The notes beneath the pieces were generated by a model. It made no database searches, was not told where the DNA came from, and saw nothing but the letters and a program-made list of their open reading frames with translations. This document shows, one piece after another, positions 1 to 8,957 of a stretch of 64,000 nt of DNA. Source of the stretch: Marinobacterium sp. xm-d-530 (GTDB taxonomy: Bacteria; Pseudomonadota; Gammaproteobacteria; Pseudomonadales; Balneatricaceae); assembly GCA_949499045.1 (NCBI GenBank), contig CATEEE010000039.1, positions 3,938 to 67,937 of the forward strand, given 5' to 3'. Position 1 is the first letter of the stretch. The number at the start of each line of letters is the position of its first letter. The position numbers and the translations under genes were made by a program.

Positions 1-1075
1 CTAGGCTTTTAACGAGGGTCGATTTACCGGCACCGTTGCGACCTAAAAGGCCAATACGTTGCCCAGGTACTAGGCTAAGCGATACACCGTTAAGTATTTT
101 ACTCTGTTCGCTGTAACCCAGTTCTGTGTTGTACAGATTCAGCAGGGGCGACGAGAGTTTGTCAGAACAGTCGAATCGAAAACTAAACGGTGAGTCGATG
201 TGCGCCGCGGAGATCATCTCCATGCGTTCAAGCTCTTTAATGCGGCTTTGAGCCTGTTTGGCTTTGCTCGCTTTGGCTTTGAAACGACGCACAAAGCTTT
301 CGATGTGTGCGATCTGCGCCTGCTGCTTATCGTAAGCCGCTTGCTGTTGCGCGAGTCGCTCGGCACGCATGCGTTCAAAAGCGGAGTAGTTACCCTTATA
401 CAGCGTAAGTTGTTGCTGATAGAGGTGAACCACTTGATTAGCCGTTGCATCAACAAAGGCTCTGTCGTGCGAAATCAGAATCAATGTTCCTGGGTATTGA
501 TTCAACCACTGCTCTAGCCAGATGGTGGCATCTAAATCTAAGTGGTTGGTTGGCTCATCGAGCAGCAGCAGTTCAGAACGGCACATCAATGCCTGTGCTA
601 GATTAAGACGAATTCGCCAACCACCGGAAAAACTCTGTACTGGTTTGTTGGCATCGTTGGCGGCAAAGCCCAGGCCATTCAAAAGGGTGTGGGCGCGAGA
701 TTCGGCTCGATAGCCGTCAATCGCATCGAGTTGAGCATAGAGCTCACCCAGCTCTGGGCTGTGCTCTTTTTCGGCAATGGCCAGTTTGCTCTGAAGTTGG
801 CGGAGTTCTTTGTCGCCATCCAGCACATAATCCAAAGCACAACGATCACTACTAGAGACCTCTTGGGCCATATGAGCGATTTTGCTCGAAGCGGGTTTAT
901 GCAGCTCCCCAGTGTCTTGAGATAGTTCACCGAGAATCAGCTTGAAGAGACTTGATTTACCTACGCCATTGGCGCCAATAAGGGCGACCTTCCAACCAAA
1001 ATGGATGTTTAGGTCTGCATGGTCAATCAGGCGCTGGGCGCCACGTTGTAAACTGAGCTGTTCAAGTCGTATCAT
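1..1075 (-). CDS. ABC-F family ATPase, YheS-like (partial, C-terminus off the left edge)
   Basis: The gene starts with ATG at 1075 and is still open at base 1, so about 358 codons are visible. ABC-F proteins are soluble twin-ATPase factors that act on ribosomes; they have no membrane domain, and none is seen here. The first ATPase domain has Walker A GANGVGKSS near residue 35, signature SGGWRIRLNLAQAL near 150 and Walker B followed by DEPTNHLDLD near 172. A charged helical linker rich in Gln, Ala and Lys follows, and a second Walker A (GLLGRNGAGKST) lies near residue 345 just before the edge. The order fits YheS or Uup; the linker and N-terminus (MIRLEQLSLQRG) look closer to YheS. The missing C-terminus prevents a firm choice. 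Confidence 0.9.
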   Translation of the reverse strand, partial: MIRLEQLSLQRGAQRLIDHADLNIHFGWKVALIGANGVGKSSLFKLILGELSQDTGELHKPASSKIAHMAQEVSSSDRCALDYVLDGDKELRQLQSKLAIAEKEHSPELGELYAQLDAIDGYRAESRAHTLLNGLGFAANDANKPVQSFSGGWRIRLNLAQALMCRSELLLLDEPTNHLDLDATIWLEQWLNQYPGTLILISHDRAFVDATANQVVHLYQQQLTLYKGNYSAFERMRAERLAQQQAAYDKQQAQIAHIESFVRRFKAKASKAKQAQSRIKELERMEMISAAHIDSPFSFRFDCSDKLSSPLLNLYNTELGYSEQSKILNGVSLSLVPGQRIGLLGRNGAGKSTLVKSL

Positions 1076-1142
1076 GGGCGGCAAGTCTATCATAGCAAGG
1101 GGCGTATTCCTCTCTGTTACACCCCTAATATTTGGAGATAGT

Positions 1143-1604
1143 GTGGTTCCTTCAGGATTAAAACTCGACAACCCTTTGTGGTCTTTCGCTTTAGATATCT
1201 ACCCATCAGTCACTCAGCCGATGCTTTCGATTCAGTCTAAAGGTGGGCGTGTTAATTTGATGCTAGCAGCACTTTGGTCGGCATCAGAGCAGATCGAGTG
1301 GCCAGGTTCGGTTCCTGACACTATTGAAGAGTGGCATCAGAAGATTTTACCGATTCGATCGCACCGTTTGTCGTTAAAACCGCAGCTCTCAGATTACCCC
1401 GAACTTGAACCGCTCTATAAACATCTTAAAGGGGTCGAGTTGAATATGGAGCGCGTTGAAATAGCGATGCTCCATCAATGGCTAGTGACTGCGAGGCAAG
1501 TAAGCCGCTCTATTTTACCTCAATCTAATTTGGATAGAGTGTTAATCAGCATCACCGGTATTGATCAGGAGAAGAGTGCGATTCTTCAACAACTGAACCC
1601 ATAG
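1143..1604 (+). CDS. TIGR02444 family protein of unknown function
   Basis: A 153-residue protein whose start LDNPLWSFALDIYPSVTQ and following LMLAALWSA resemble the TIGR02444/DUF2390 family, small soluble proteins often found beside a YheS-type gene in gammaproteobacteria. Its function is unknown. The open frame extends upstream to 942, but that part lies over the 5' end of the divergent ABC-F gene and looks non-coding. I chose GTG at 1143 because GGAGA lies four bases upstream and homology begins directly after it. The protein has no membrane segment or signal peptide. The four-base spacing is short, so the start is moderately certain. Confidence 0.75.
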   Translation: MVPSGLKLDNPLWSFALDIYPSVTQPMLSIQSKGGRVNLMLAALWSASEQIEWPGSVPDTIEEWHQKILPIRSHRLSLKPQLSDYPELEPLYKHLKGVELNMERVEIAMLHQWLVTARQVSRSILPQSNLDRVLISITGIDQEKSAILQQLNP

Positions 1605-1702
1605 CCTAATGGGTTTTAATCCTGCAGCGTATGGGTTTTAATGTTTCTTTCATCTCATTCAGAGACACTAGTCTCACTGATAACACGAATAAGGATTTTC
1701 CA

Positions 1703-2395
1703 ATGAAAAAAGCGGTATTAGCGCTTGCTCTATCATCTGCAATGCTAGCAACACCCTCTCAGGCGACTGAACTTACGACCGATGATCAAAAGTTGAGTTA
1801 CGGCATGGGTTTGGTGCTTGGTGAGCGTCTAATGGCTGATTTCGACTCTCTAGACTACGATCTGCTTAGTCAGGGTGTTAAGGACATGTTCGAGGGCAAT
1901 AAGCCTCTAATGACTATGCAAGAGCTTTCTGATGTGATGATGGCCTTCCAAGCGAAAAAGCTAGAGGCTGAACAGGCTAAAGAGCAAGCGCTAGCAGATA
2001 CTAACCTTAAAAATGGCCAAGATTTCATGGCAGAGAATGCCAAGCGTGAAGGCGTCGTTACCACTGATACGGGTCTTCAGGTAGAAATTCTTGAGGAGGG
2101 TACAGGCCCAACTCCAACCGCAGAAGACAACGTTAAAGTTCACTACAAAGGTATGCTGATCAATGGCCAAGAGTTTGATAGCTCTTACGGTCGTGGCGAA
2201 CCAGTGACATTCCCACTATCTGGCGTCATCAAAGGCTGGACTGAAGGTCTACAGATGATTAAAGAGGGCGGCAAGGGACGTCTGGTTATCCCATCGGATC
2301 TTGCGTACGGTCCTGGTGGTGCTGGCGGTATGATTGGACCCAACGCCACGCTTGTATTTGAAGTCGAGCTACTGGCCATCAATCCAGCTGAGTAA
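1703..2395 (+). CDS. Periplasmic FKBP-type peptidyl-prolyl cis-trans isomerase (FkpA/Mip-like)
   Basis: A 230-residue protein that catalyses cis-trans isomerization of prolyl bonds during protein folding. ATG at 1703 gives a typical signal peptide (MKKAVLALALSSAMLATPSQA), so the product should be exported. Residues about 22-115 match the helical FKBP N-terminal dimerization domain (TDDQKLSYGMGLVLGERL). Residues about 125-228 are the FKBP catalytic fold, with VKVHYKGMLINGQEFDSSY, the V-I-x-G-W segment (GVIKGWTEGLQMI) and the closing GPNATLVFEVELL. The open frame continues upstream to 1631, but the signal peptide and the AAGGA site at 1691-1695 fix the start. A terminator follows directly, so it appears monocistronic. 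Confidence 0.92.
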   Translation: MKKAVLALALSSAMLATPSQATELTTDDQKLSYGMGLVLGERLMADFDSLDYDLLSQGVKDMFEGNKPLMTMQELSDVMMAFQAKKLEAEQAKEQALADTNLKNGQDFMAENAKREGVVTTDTGLQVEILEEGTGPTPTAEDNVKVHYKGMLINGQEFDSSYGRGEPVTFPLSGVIKGWTEGLQMIKEGGKGRLVIPSDLAYGPGGAGGMIGPNATLVFEVELLAINPAE

Positions 2396-2407
2396 TCTGC
2401 TCTCGTT

Positions 2408-2437
2408 AAAAAGGCTGCCATTCGTGCAGCCTTTTTT
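2408..2437. terminator. Bidirectional rho-independent terminator between the FKBP gene and rsd
   Basis: A perfect 6-bp stem (GGCTGC at 2413-2418 with GCAGCC at 2426-2431) is flanked by A5 on the left and T6 on the right. It can therefore serve both convergent genes. Confidence 0.85.
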
Positions 2438-2468
2438 GATTCAGTAAGTTGATTTTTTAGGAAGCGTT

Positions 2469-2936
2469 TTAGCTAACCGCTTCACGGTGTGTGTCATGCA
2501 GCATCGCAATCATTTGATCTTCTAACTCAAAGCGATCAGCCAAGGCCTCGCCTAACTTAGACACCTGATCGCTGAAATATCGAATATCTTCTACGGTCGC
2601 TGCAGGTAGATCGGAGAAACGGTCGTTAAAATCGAGAGCAAGATCGGTAGATATCTGAATCTTGGGAAGTAGGGACTGAGCTTCGGCCAGTTGTGAATCA
2701 CTGAAGGCTTCACCCTCTGCAACCAGCTGTTGGTAAACCTCAAAGTGTCCTGATGATAGGTAGTCGACCAGCAGTTGGCAGAACTCCCCCAATCGTTCAT
2801 CCAACTCTTCACCCACTTGAGTATGGGGAATGTCCATTAGGATGCGAATCAGCGAAGCGCGTTCATCTAACCAGTGGTCTATGATGGTGCTGACACCGCC
2901 CCAACGTTCACGAGCATCTTTGCAGTTTTCTAACAT
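2469..2936 (-). CDS. rsd: Regulator of sigma D, Rsd/AlgQ family
   Basis: A 155-residue soluble helical protein that opens with MLENCKDARERWGG and IDHWLDERASLI, characteristic of Rsd/AlgQ. Family members bind the housekeeping sigma factor RpoD and hold it away from core RNA polymerase, favouring alternative sigma factors in stationary phase; in Pseudomonas the homologue AlgQ also affects alginate synthesis. The length matches the family (about 155-160). It is convergent with the FKBP gene and lies just downstream of gshA in the same orientation, 70 bp apart, so transcription from gshA could reach it. Confidence 0.9.
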   Translation of the reverse strand: MLENCKDARERWGGVSTIIDHWLDERASLIRILMDIPHTQVGEELDERLGEFCQLLVDYLSSGHFEVYQQLVAEGEAFSDSQLAEAQSLLPKIQISTDLALDFNDRFSDLPAATVEDIRYFSDQVSKLGEALADRFELEDQMIAMLHDTHREAVS

Positions 2937-3006
2937 AGCGAACCTCCAACAGAAATTTCAGTCTATGCCTATCGATGGAGAACTGGCAAGCGTTATCTCG
3001 GTATTC

Positions 3007-4572
3007 CTAAGAGGCTAAGTAGTGCTGAAGAAACTCATCAAACGAGGGTTGGTCTTGGGATTCAGCCTCTCGTTGTTGAGCGATAGAGCGCTTAGCTTCC
3101 TCTTCTAGCTGCTGTTTGATTAGCGGATTAATAGGTTCTTGCAGCAGCGTGTCTCGGTGCGCTTGCCCCATTTTTAGTGTCCACTCCTGGAAACTCAACT
3201 CCGTTGATTCCAGTTCACGAATGATCGTCGCTGAGGGGGTTAGCTCAGGATTAGCGATCAGTTCATACTGTCTTTGAACAGCCGAGTGATAAGCGTTTCC
3301 ACCATGAATGTTATCGAGTAGATTGGCGACAAGTGTCACTTGATCCAAGATGTTATTGGCGAATTGTTCGCGTGAGATTTCTCCCTCAAGCGTCTCTAGC
3401 ATCAAGCCAGGACGACGACCCTCAGAGACGATTTTGTCTTTATTGTGAGCGACCATGGAACACTCGGTGCTAGTCAGTAGTTGCTCACCAGCAAAGAGAC
3501 AGGTCAACAAGAATGCATCCATAAAGAGGCTTTGCTGAAGATCAATGCCAATGGGAAGCAGCGGGTTGATATCGGTGTTACGCACTTCAATGTACTGAAC
3601 CCCTCGCTCCATTAACGCATGGACAGGTTTCTCACCGCTGTGGGTTACTCGTTTAGGTCGGATGTCGCTGTAGTATTCGTTTTCAATCTGCAACACATTG
3701 GAGTTGAGCTGACGGTAATGCCCATCCACTTTAATGCCAATCGATTCATAAGGCTTATGGGGTTGGTGAATCGCCGTCTGCAAAGAGTCCGCATAGGTAT
3801 CTAAATGGTTAAAGCAGACGTTAAGCCCTTCTTGTGCTCGGTTGGAGTAGCCCAAATCACTCATACGCAGTGATGTTGCGTAGGGGAGGTAATAGGTATC
3901 TTCGTCCAGAGGTTCTAAGTGGTGTTCCACAGACTTTAAGAAATCTTTGCTGACGGCTGGTGATGCACCGAATAGATAGAGCAGCAACCAGCTGTAACGT
4001 CGAAAGTTACGAATCAGTGCAAAGTAACGATCAGAGGCGAAATCTTTGTCGCTCAGCTCGGAACCGCACACATGCTTCCAAGCTGGCCAAAAGACTTCTG
4101 AAATCGAAAAGTTGTAGTGAATGCCCGCAATGGTCTGCATCATTTTGCCGTACCGATGCTCTAATCCAACACGATAGATATACTTCAACTGACCAATGTT
4201 AGACGTGCCATATTCGGCGATGCGTATATTGTCTGCTGATCCGATTGCACAGGGCATGCTGGCACACCAGAGCGATTCATGTCCTAGTAAAGAGTAAGTG
4301 AATTGGTGCAGCTCTTTTAGCTCTTGCAAGGCGCCACGTACATCTGTGCTGACACCGGTAATGAACTCTAGTAAGGCTTCAGAGTAGTCGGTGGTGATTT
4401 GACCGTGGGTTAGCGTAGACCCTAAAACAGAGGGGTGGTCGGTCTGAGCTATTTGGCCAGCACGATCGACGCGCAGGGCCTCTTTTTCGATGCCGTGACC
4501 CAGCTCTCGCAACAGATGTTGTTGACCGCTTGCGATGAGGCGATCCAGATTCTCTTTAACTGCTTTTAACAC
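3007..4572 (-). CDS. gshA: Glutamate-cysteine ligase, proteobacterial GshA type
   Basis: A 521-residue enzyme that joins L-glutamate and L-cysteine with ATP to form gamma-glutamylcysteine, the first and limiting step of glutathione synthesis in the cytoplasm. The length equals the E. coli type (518). Family segments visible in order are GIEKEALRVD near residue 27, TDYSEALLEFITG near 61, the region QTIAGIHYNFSI near 144, and YIEVRNTDINPLLPIGID near 325. Start ATG at 4572. gshB is not in the window. The next upstream gene, dctB, is divergent, so gshA probably has its own promoter in the 165-bp gap, where I could not identify clear boxes. Confidence 0.96.
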   Translation of the reverse strand: MLKAVKENLDRLIASGQQHLLRELGHGIEKEALRVDRAGQIAQTDHPSVLGSTLTHGQITTDYSEALLEFITGVSTDVRGALQELKELHQFTYSLLGHESLWCASMPCAIGSADNIRIAEYGTSNIGQLKYIYRVGLEHRYGKMMQTIAGIHYNFSISEVFWPAWKHVCGSELSDKDFASDRYFALIRNFRRYSWLLLYLFGASPAVSKDFLKSVEHHLEPLDEDTYYLPYATSLRMSDLGYSNRAQEGLNVCFNHLDTYADSLQTAIHQPHKPYESIGIKVDGHYRQLNSNVLQIENEYYSDIRPKRVTHSGEKPVHALMERGVQYIEVRNTDINPLLPIGIDLQQSLFMDAFLLTCLFAGEQLLTSTECSMVAHNKDKIVSEGRRPGLMLETLEGEISREQFANNILDQVTLVANLLDNIHGGNAYHSAVQRQYELIANPELTPSATIIRELESTELSFQEWTLKMGQAHRDTLLQEPINPLIKQQLEEEAKRSIAQQREAESQDQPSFDEFLQHYLAS

Positions 4573-4737
4573 CTTGAAGCTTCCTTACTCTTGGTCGGCG
4601 AAGTATATCAGAGAGCCTTCAGAAACCACGAGGATTGCAGACTATTTAATTTCATATTCAACTTCGGGGTTGTGGGATGCCTTGCAAGGTGGAAAAATCG
4701 AAACCTATCTATTTAAAACGCCTATACAGGATAGTCG

Positions 4738-7008
4738 ATGCAAGAGCGTTATACGCCCAGACAGTTCTTCCCGTTTCGTCCCGAAGTGATTCTGGGTGTG
4801 CTTACGCTGTTTGTGGTCTCTTTGATCTATCTAACACTGTTTACTCGTCAGCAAGCACTTGAAGAGCTGCACCAACAAGCCTCCAGTGAATTAGAGCGTT
4901 ATCGAGTATCGGTAGAGCAGAGGTTGGATCGCTTTCGTAGCTTGCCTGAGCTGCTTGCCGATCATGAACTACTAACAGATGCGGTTACCGGTGCTGAAGA
5001 GGAGCGGGTTGGGCAAGCCAACCTCTACCTGCAACGAGCGGTCGATCTGGTCAATGCGTTGGACATCTATGTGATGGACAGTGCTGGCTACACCCGGGCA
5101 TCCAGTAACTGGTTTAAAGAGACCAGTTTTATTGGCCGAAACTTCTCATTTAGACCTTACTTTACCGATGCCATGAAAGGGCAGTCAGGACGCTACTTCG
5201 CCCTAGGAAGTACTACCAATAAACGTGGTTACTACTTCAGTCACCCGATGCATCGTAACGGTGAAATCATCGGGGTAGTGGTCGTCAAAATCGACTTGGA
5301 TCAGATTGAAGAGCGCTGGAATAATCCTGCCACCGAAGTGATGGTGTCGGATGAAGATGGCGTTATCGTCATCAGTACCGAGCCAGACTGGATGTTTAAA
5401 ACACTCAGCCCGTTATCAGATGAGCAGATGAAGCGTATCGCCGAGAGTCTTCGATACGGTGATCAGCCACTTAACTCACTGAATGTTGCCAAACGCAGCG
5501 TGGAGGATGAGCAGTTTGAGATCATTACTGTGCTGCAGAACGAGAGTGAGAACAGTTCTGCGCCGGCTGAGCTAGAAACGCGGCAGTATCTTCTGTTAGC
5601 GGATCAGATCTCCAATACTGGGCTGACCGTCCGTTATCTTGCCAACCTGCAAACGGTTGAAGATCGGGTGTTGGTTGTGCAGTTGATCACCACCATACTG
5701 GGTGTATTGATTGTTCTTGCTAGCCTAGTTGCCTTTCAGCGACGCCGTATTCGCATTGAACGCGAACGTTATGTTGAGCGTGAAAGTCGTGTTCGAAAAG
5801 AGCAGGAAGCGCGTATTGAGGGTGTTATCAACAATACCCAGGTTGGCCTCTCTTTGATCGATACGGCGGGTAAGATTGAGTACTTCAACCCGGTACTGGA
5901 ACGGTTGCTCGGTTACCGATTGGATCAGATCATCGGCAAGCCGTTTCATGAACTTCTGTCTCAGCAAGATCAGTTACTTCTTAAGCGCTACATTGAGCTA
6001 GAGGTAGCAACCCGCGAGCAGCATCTCAAGCTTGAAGTGGACTGCCTAAACGCTAATGGACGCATTATTCCGGTTGAGCTGACCCTAAGTAACATGGAAC
6101 AGAGCGGTCGTTATCACCTTATTGTTACCTTGGTTGATATCACTGAACGCCGCGAGCATTTACAGGCCTTGCAGCGTGCACAAAATGATCTTGAACGTCG
6201 TGTTGCAGAACGTACAGAGGATCTTCAGGCTGCCAATAAAAAGCTACTGTCTGAGATCGAGAATCACCAACTGACTCAGAACGAGTTGGTGCAAGCAGCT
6301 AAGTTGGCGACCATTGGTCAGATGTCAGCTGGGATTAACCATGAGTTGAATCAGCCACTGACAGCGATTCGGAATTATGCCGATAACGCTTTGAAGTTTC
6401 AGGCCTTGAATAACGCTGAGAGAGTTACCAGTAATCTTCAGCAGATTGCCAGTTTGACACAACGCATGGCCAATATTCTGCACCCTCTTAAAGAGTTCTC
6501 ACGCAAACAGGATCCTCAGCAAAGCAGTGTGTCGCTGCGTGATCTGCGTGATGGAGCTATGTCTATTCTATACGGTCAGTTAGAGCGGCAAAATGTTGTG
6601 ATCACTTGGCCAGAAGAGGCCGATCGTATCTGGCTGAAAGCCGATCTTATGCGCATGGAACAGGTAATGGTCAACCTAATTAACAACGCTGCACAAGCGA
6701 TGGAGCAGAGCTCGATTAAACAAATTCAGATTCGTGCAGAGTCTTGCGGGGAACAGATCGCTATCTCTGTATGTGATTCGGGGCCCGGTTTAAGTCATGA
6801 GGCGCTAGAGCAGATCTTCACGCCATTTTTTACCACTAAAGAGCAAGGGCTGGGACTCGGGCTGGGTCTCTCAATATCACAGCGGATTGTCGAGTCGCTT
6901 GGTGGTATGCTTAGCGCCCATAACTCACCCGAGGGTGGCGCTGAGTTTCGTATTCTTCTTAATAAAGCCCAACCACCCAGTGCACAGGCAACTAAGGATT
7001 CCAAGTGA
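4738..7008 (+). CDS. dctB: Membrane sensor histidine kinase, DctB type with an added PAS domain
   Basis: A 756-residue two-component sensor. A first membrane helix (about residues 17-36), a periplasmic double-Cache sensor domain (about 40-305) and a second helix (about 310-333) match DctB, which senses C4-dicarboxylates. A PAS domain (about 360-470, VGLSLIDTAGKIEYFNP) and a coiled coil follow, then HisKA with phospho-accepting His535 in GINHELNQPLTAI and an HATPase with LINNAAQAM (N box) and GLGLGLSISQRI (G2 box). Classical DctB proteins of about 600-630 residues lack this PAS, which explains the extra length. Its stop overlaps the dctD start by four bases. No dctPQM-type transporter is adjacent, so the ligand is inferred from the family only. 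Confidence 0.88.
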   Translation: MQERYTPRQFFPFRPEVILGVLTLFVVSLIYLTLFTRQQALEELHQQASSELERYRVSVEQRLDRFRSLPELLADHELLTDAVTGAEEERVGQANLYLQRAVDLVNALDIYVMDSAGYTRASSNWFKETSFIGRNFSFRPYFTDAMKGQSGRYFALGSTTNKRGYYFSHPMHRNGEIIGVVVVKIDLDQIEERWNNPATEVMVSDEDGVIVISTEPDWMFKTLSPLSDEQMKRIAESLRYGDQPLNSLNVAKRSVEDEQFEIITVLQNESENSSAPAELETRQYLLLADQISNTGLTVRYLANLQTVEDRVLVVQLITTILGVLIVLASLVAFQRRRIRIERERYVERESRVRKEQEARIEGVINNTQVGLSLIDTAGKIEYFNPVLERLLGYRLDQIIGKPFHELLSQQDQLLLKRYIELEVATREQHLKLEVDCLNANGRIIPVELTLSNMEQSGRYHLIVTLVDITERREHLQALQRAQNDLERRVAERTEDLQAANKKLLSEIENHQLTQNELVQAAKLATIGQMSAGINHELNQPLTAIRNYADNALKFQALNNAERVTSNLQQIASLTQRMANILHPLKEFSRKQDPQQSSVSLRDLRDGAMSILYGQLERQNVVITWPEEADRIWLKADLMRMEQVMVNLINNAAQAMEQSSIKQIQIRAESCGEQIAISVCDSGPGLSHEALEQIFTPFFTTKEQGLGLGLGLSISQRIVESLGGMLSAHNSPEGGAEFRILLNKAQPPSAQATKDSK

Positions 7009-8366
7009 CAGAGTCTAGAGCTAACGAGATTCAAGTATTACTGGTCGATGATGATGGCTACATCTTGGATTCTGCCGGGCAAACACTGGAGCTTGAAGGC
7101 TATTCTGTGGTGACGTGTGATCGCGCCGAAAAAGCTTTGGGTATCATCAGTTCTGGTTGGTCGGGCATAGTTGTCACCGATATCAATATGCCCTGTATGA
7201 CAGGTCTAGAGCTACAGGCTAAGGTTAAAGCCATCGACTCCGATATTCCGGTCATCATTATCACCGGTCATGGTGATATCTCTATTGCGGTGACTGCTAT
7301 ACGAGACGGCGCCTACGATTTCATTGAAAAACCCTTTGCTTCTGAGCTGCTGATTGATGTCGTGCGTCGTGCGATTGAGAAGCGCTCGTTAACCCTAGAA
7401 AACCGCGCGCTTAAAGAGGAGTTAGCCACGCATAATGCGGCTGGACCTCGTCTTATTGGAGCCAGTCCACGCATTCAGCAGCTACGCAATATTGTTCGAG
7501 CGGTAGCCGATACCCCGGCTGATATTTTGATCCATGGTGAAACCGGCGCAGGGAAAGATCTCCTAGCTCGTTATCTTCATGAAAACAGCAACCGTCGCGG
7601 CGCCAATTTTGTTGCCATTAACTGTGGTGCGGTTCCTGAAAACCTGATTGAGAGTGAGCTGTTTGGGCACGAGGCCGGCGCTTTTACCGATGCCAAAAGT
7701 CGTCGAATTGGTAAGCTAGAGCATGCGCAAGGTGGAACCCTTTTCCTAGACGAGATCGAGAGTATGTCGATCTCCTTGCAGGTTAAACTGCTGCGTGTAT
7801 TGGAAGAGCGAGTCATTGAACGTTTGGGCTCAAATGACCCTATATCACTGGATTTAAGAGTCATCGCAGCCTCTAAAGTAGATCTGCGCGAAGCGGCCGA
7901 TCAAGGCGATTTTCGTGAGGATCTCTACTATCGACTTAACGTTGTGCGTGTCGATCTCCCTGCGCTAAGGGAACGACGCGAAGATATTCCATTGCTGTTT
8001 AAACACTTTGCCCTGGTCGCCTCAGGTCAGTTCGGGCGCGAAGTAGAGCCGTTAACGCCTGAACAGATCCAGCAGCTCGTGGCCTATGATTGGCCCGGTA
8101 ACGTGCGAGAACTGCGCAATGTGGCGGAACGCTTTGTTCTACTCGGTGAACTCAATTGCGGGGAGGTGGGAGAACTGGAGAGTAATCAGAACACCGCAAT
8201 GAGTCTACCTGATCGCGTTGAGTATTTTGAAAAAACGCTGATTCAAACCGAATTGGCTCGTCATGCTGGTTCCATTAAAGAGACTCTGGCGGCATTGGGT
8301 CTTCCCAGAAAAACTCTCTCTGACAAAATGCGGAAGTACGGTCTCGATAAAGCGGATTACAAATAA
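7005..8366 (+). CDS. dctD: Sigma-54-dependent response regulator, DctD type
   Basis: A 453-residue partner of the overlapping sensor kinase, starting at GTG 7005 inside the dctB stop (GTGA). The receiver domain (about 6-120) has phospho-accepting Asp59 in VVTDINMP. An AAA+ domain (about 145-370) carries Walker A GETGAGKD near 179 and Walker B GGTLFLDEIESM. The C-terminal Fis-type helix-turn-helix (about 405-450) ends in KETLAALGLPRKTLSDKMRK. The sigma-54 contact loop reads GAFTDA, with Asp229 in place of the usual second Gly of GAFTGA. This may weaken or alter sigma-54 activation. The expected role is activation of genes for C4-dicarboxylate uptake. Confidence 0.9.
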   Translation: MTESRANEIQVLLVDDDGYILDSAGQTLELEGYSVVTCDRAEKALGIISSGWSGIVVTDINMPCMTGLELQAKVKAIDSDIPVIIITGHGDISIAVTAIRDGAYDFIEKPFASELLIDVVRRAIEKRSLTLENRALKEELATHNAAGPRLIGASPRIQQLRNIVRAVADTPADILIHGETGAGKDLLARYLHENSNRRGANFVAINCGAVPENLIESELFGHEAGAFTDAKSRRIGKLEHAQGGTLFLDEIESMSISLQVKLLRVLEERVIERLGSNDPISLDLRVIAASKVDLREAADQGDFREDLYYRLNVVRVDLPALRERREDIPLLFKHFALVASGQFGREVEPLTPEQIQQLVAYDWPGNVRELRNVAERFVLLGELNCGEVGELESNQNTAMSLPDRVEYFEKTLIQTELARHAGSIKETLAALGLPRKTLSDKMRKYGLDKADYK

Positions 8367-8435
8367 TTCACCCGGTTGTCAGCGCCGCTCTATTCGTTAT
8401 ACTTGCCCGCCTGTTTAATGATAAGGCGACTCTCT

Positions 8436-8945
8436 ATGTTGGGTTCTATTGCAGCTGTTTGGGGTATTGTTGGTGTTGTTGCTCTGTTGAGCAGTGCAAT
8501 CTATCGTCTAGCCCCCATGGCCTTAGAGCTTGCCTTTGCTGAGTTAAGTTTTGGTCACTGGGTGGCGTTGGCTTTCTCGTTGATTTTTATGGGTTTTGCC
8601 GAAGGGTATCGAGGTTTTCAGCAGAACTTTTCACCTCGTGCGGCAGCGCGAGCCCGCTATTTGCGTCACCATGTGACACCTGCTCGTTTACTATTGGCAC
8701 CGCTCTTCTGCATGGGTTTTTTTCACACCACAAAAAAACGCAAAATCATCAGCTATTCACTGACCAGTTTTATCATTGTGTTGATCATTGTGGTGCACGC
8801 TATTCCGCAACCTTGGCGCGGTATTGTCGATGCAGGCGTTGTATTGGGTCTGTCTTGGGGAACAGTATCGTTGCTGGTCTATGGTGTTAAAGCGCTGACG
8901 AAAGAGGTGTTCGACGTCTCACCCGAGACACCGGAACACCGTTAA
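8436..8945 (+). CDS. Hypothetical inner-membrane protein
   Basis: I do not recognise a named family. From ATG 8436, preceded by AAGG at 8423-8426, the product is 169 residues with hydrophobic segments near residues 3-25, 38-56, 85-97, 105-125 and 132-150. An Arg-rich cytoplasmic loop (SPRAAARARYLRHH) sits between the second and third. An in-frame ATG at 8418 and a TTG at 8376 are possible but have poorer ribosome sites. It follows dctD by 69 bases in the same direction and is convergent with ilvA, so it may be cotranscribed with dctBD, though nothing ties its function to them. Confidence 0.65.
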   Translation: MLGSIAAVWGIVGVVALLSSAIYRLAPMALELAFAELSFGHWVALAFSLIFMGFAEGYRGFQQNFSPRAAARARYLRHHVTPARLLLAPLFCMGFFHTTKKRKIISYSLTSFIIVLIIVVHAIPQPWRGIVDAGVVLGLSWGTVSLLVYGVKALTKEVFDVSPETPEHR

Positions 8946-8957
8946 TTTTATTTTCGG

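Noticed and set aside
942..1142. Upstream extension of the TIGR02444 frame
   Set aside because: It overlaps the 5' end of the divergent ABC-F gene and its translation (Arg-rich, no homology) looks like antisense of an ATPase domain.
4573..4737. Sigma-54 promoter before dctB
   Set aside because: TGGGATGCC-TTGCA near 4673-4687 looks similar, but the GG to GC spacing is not 10.
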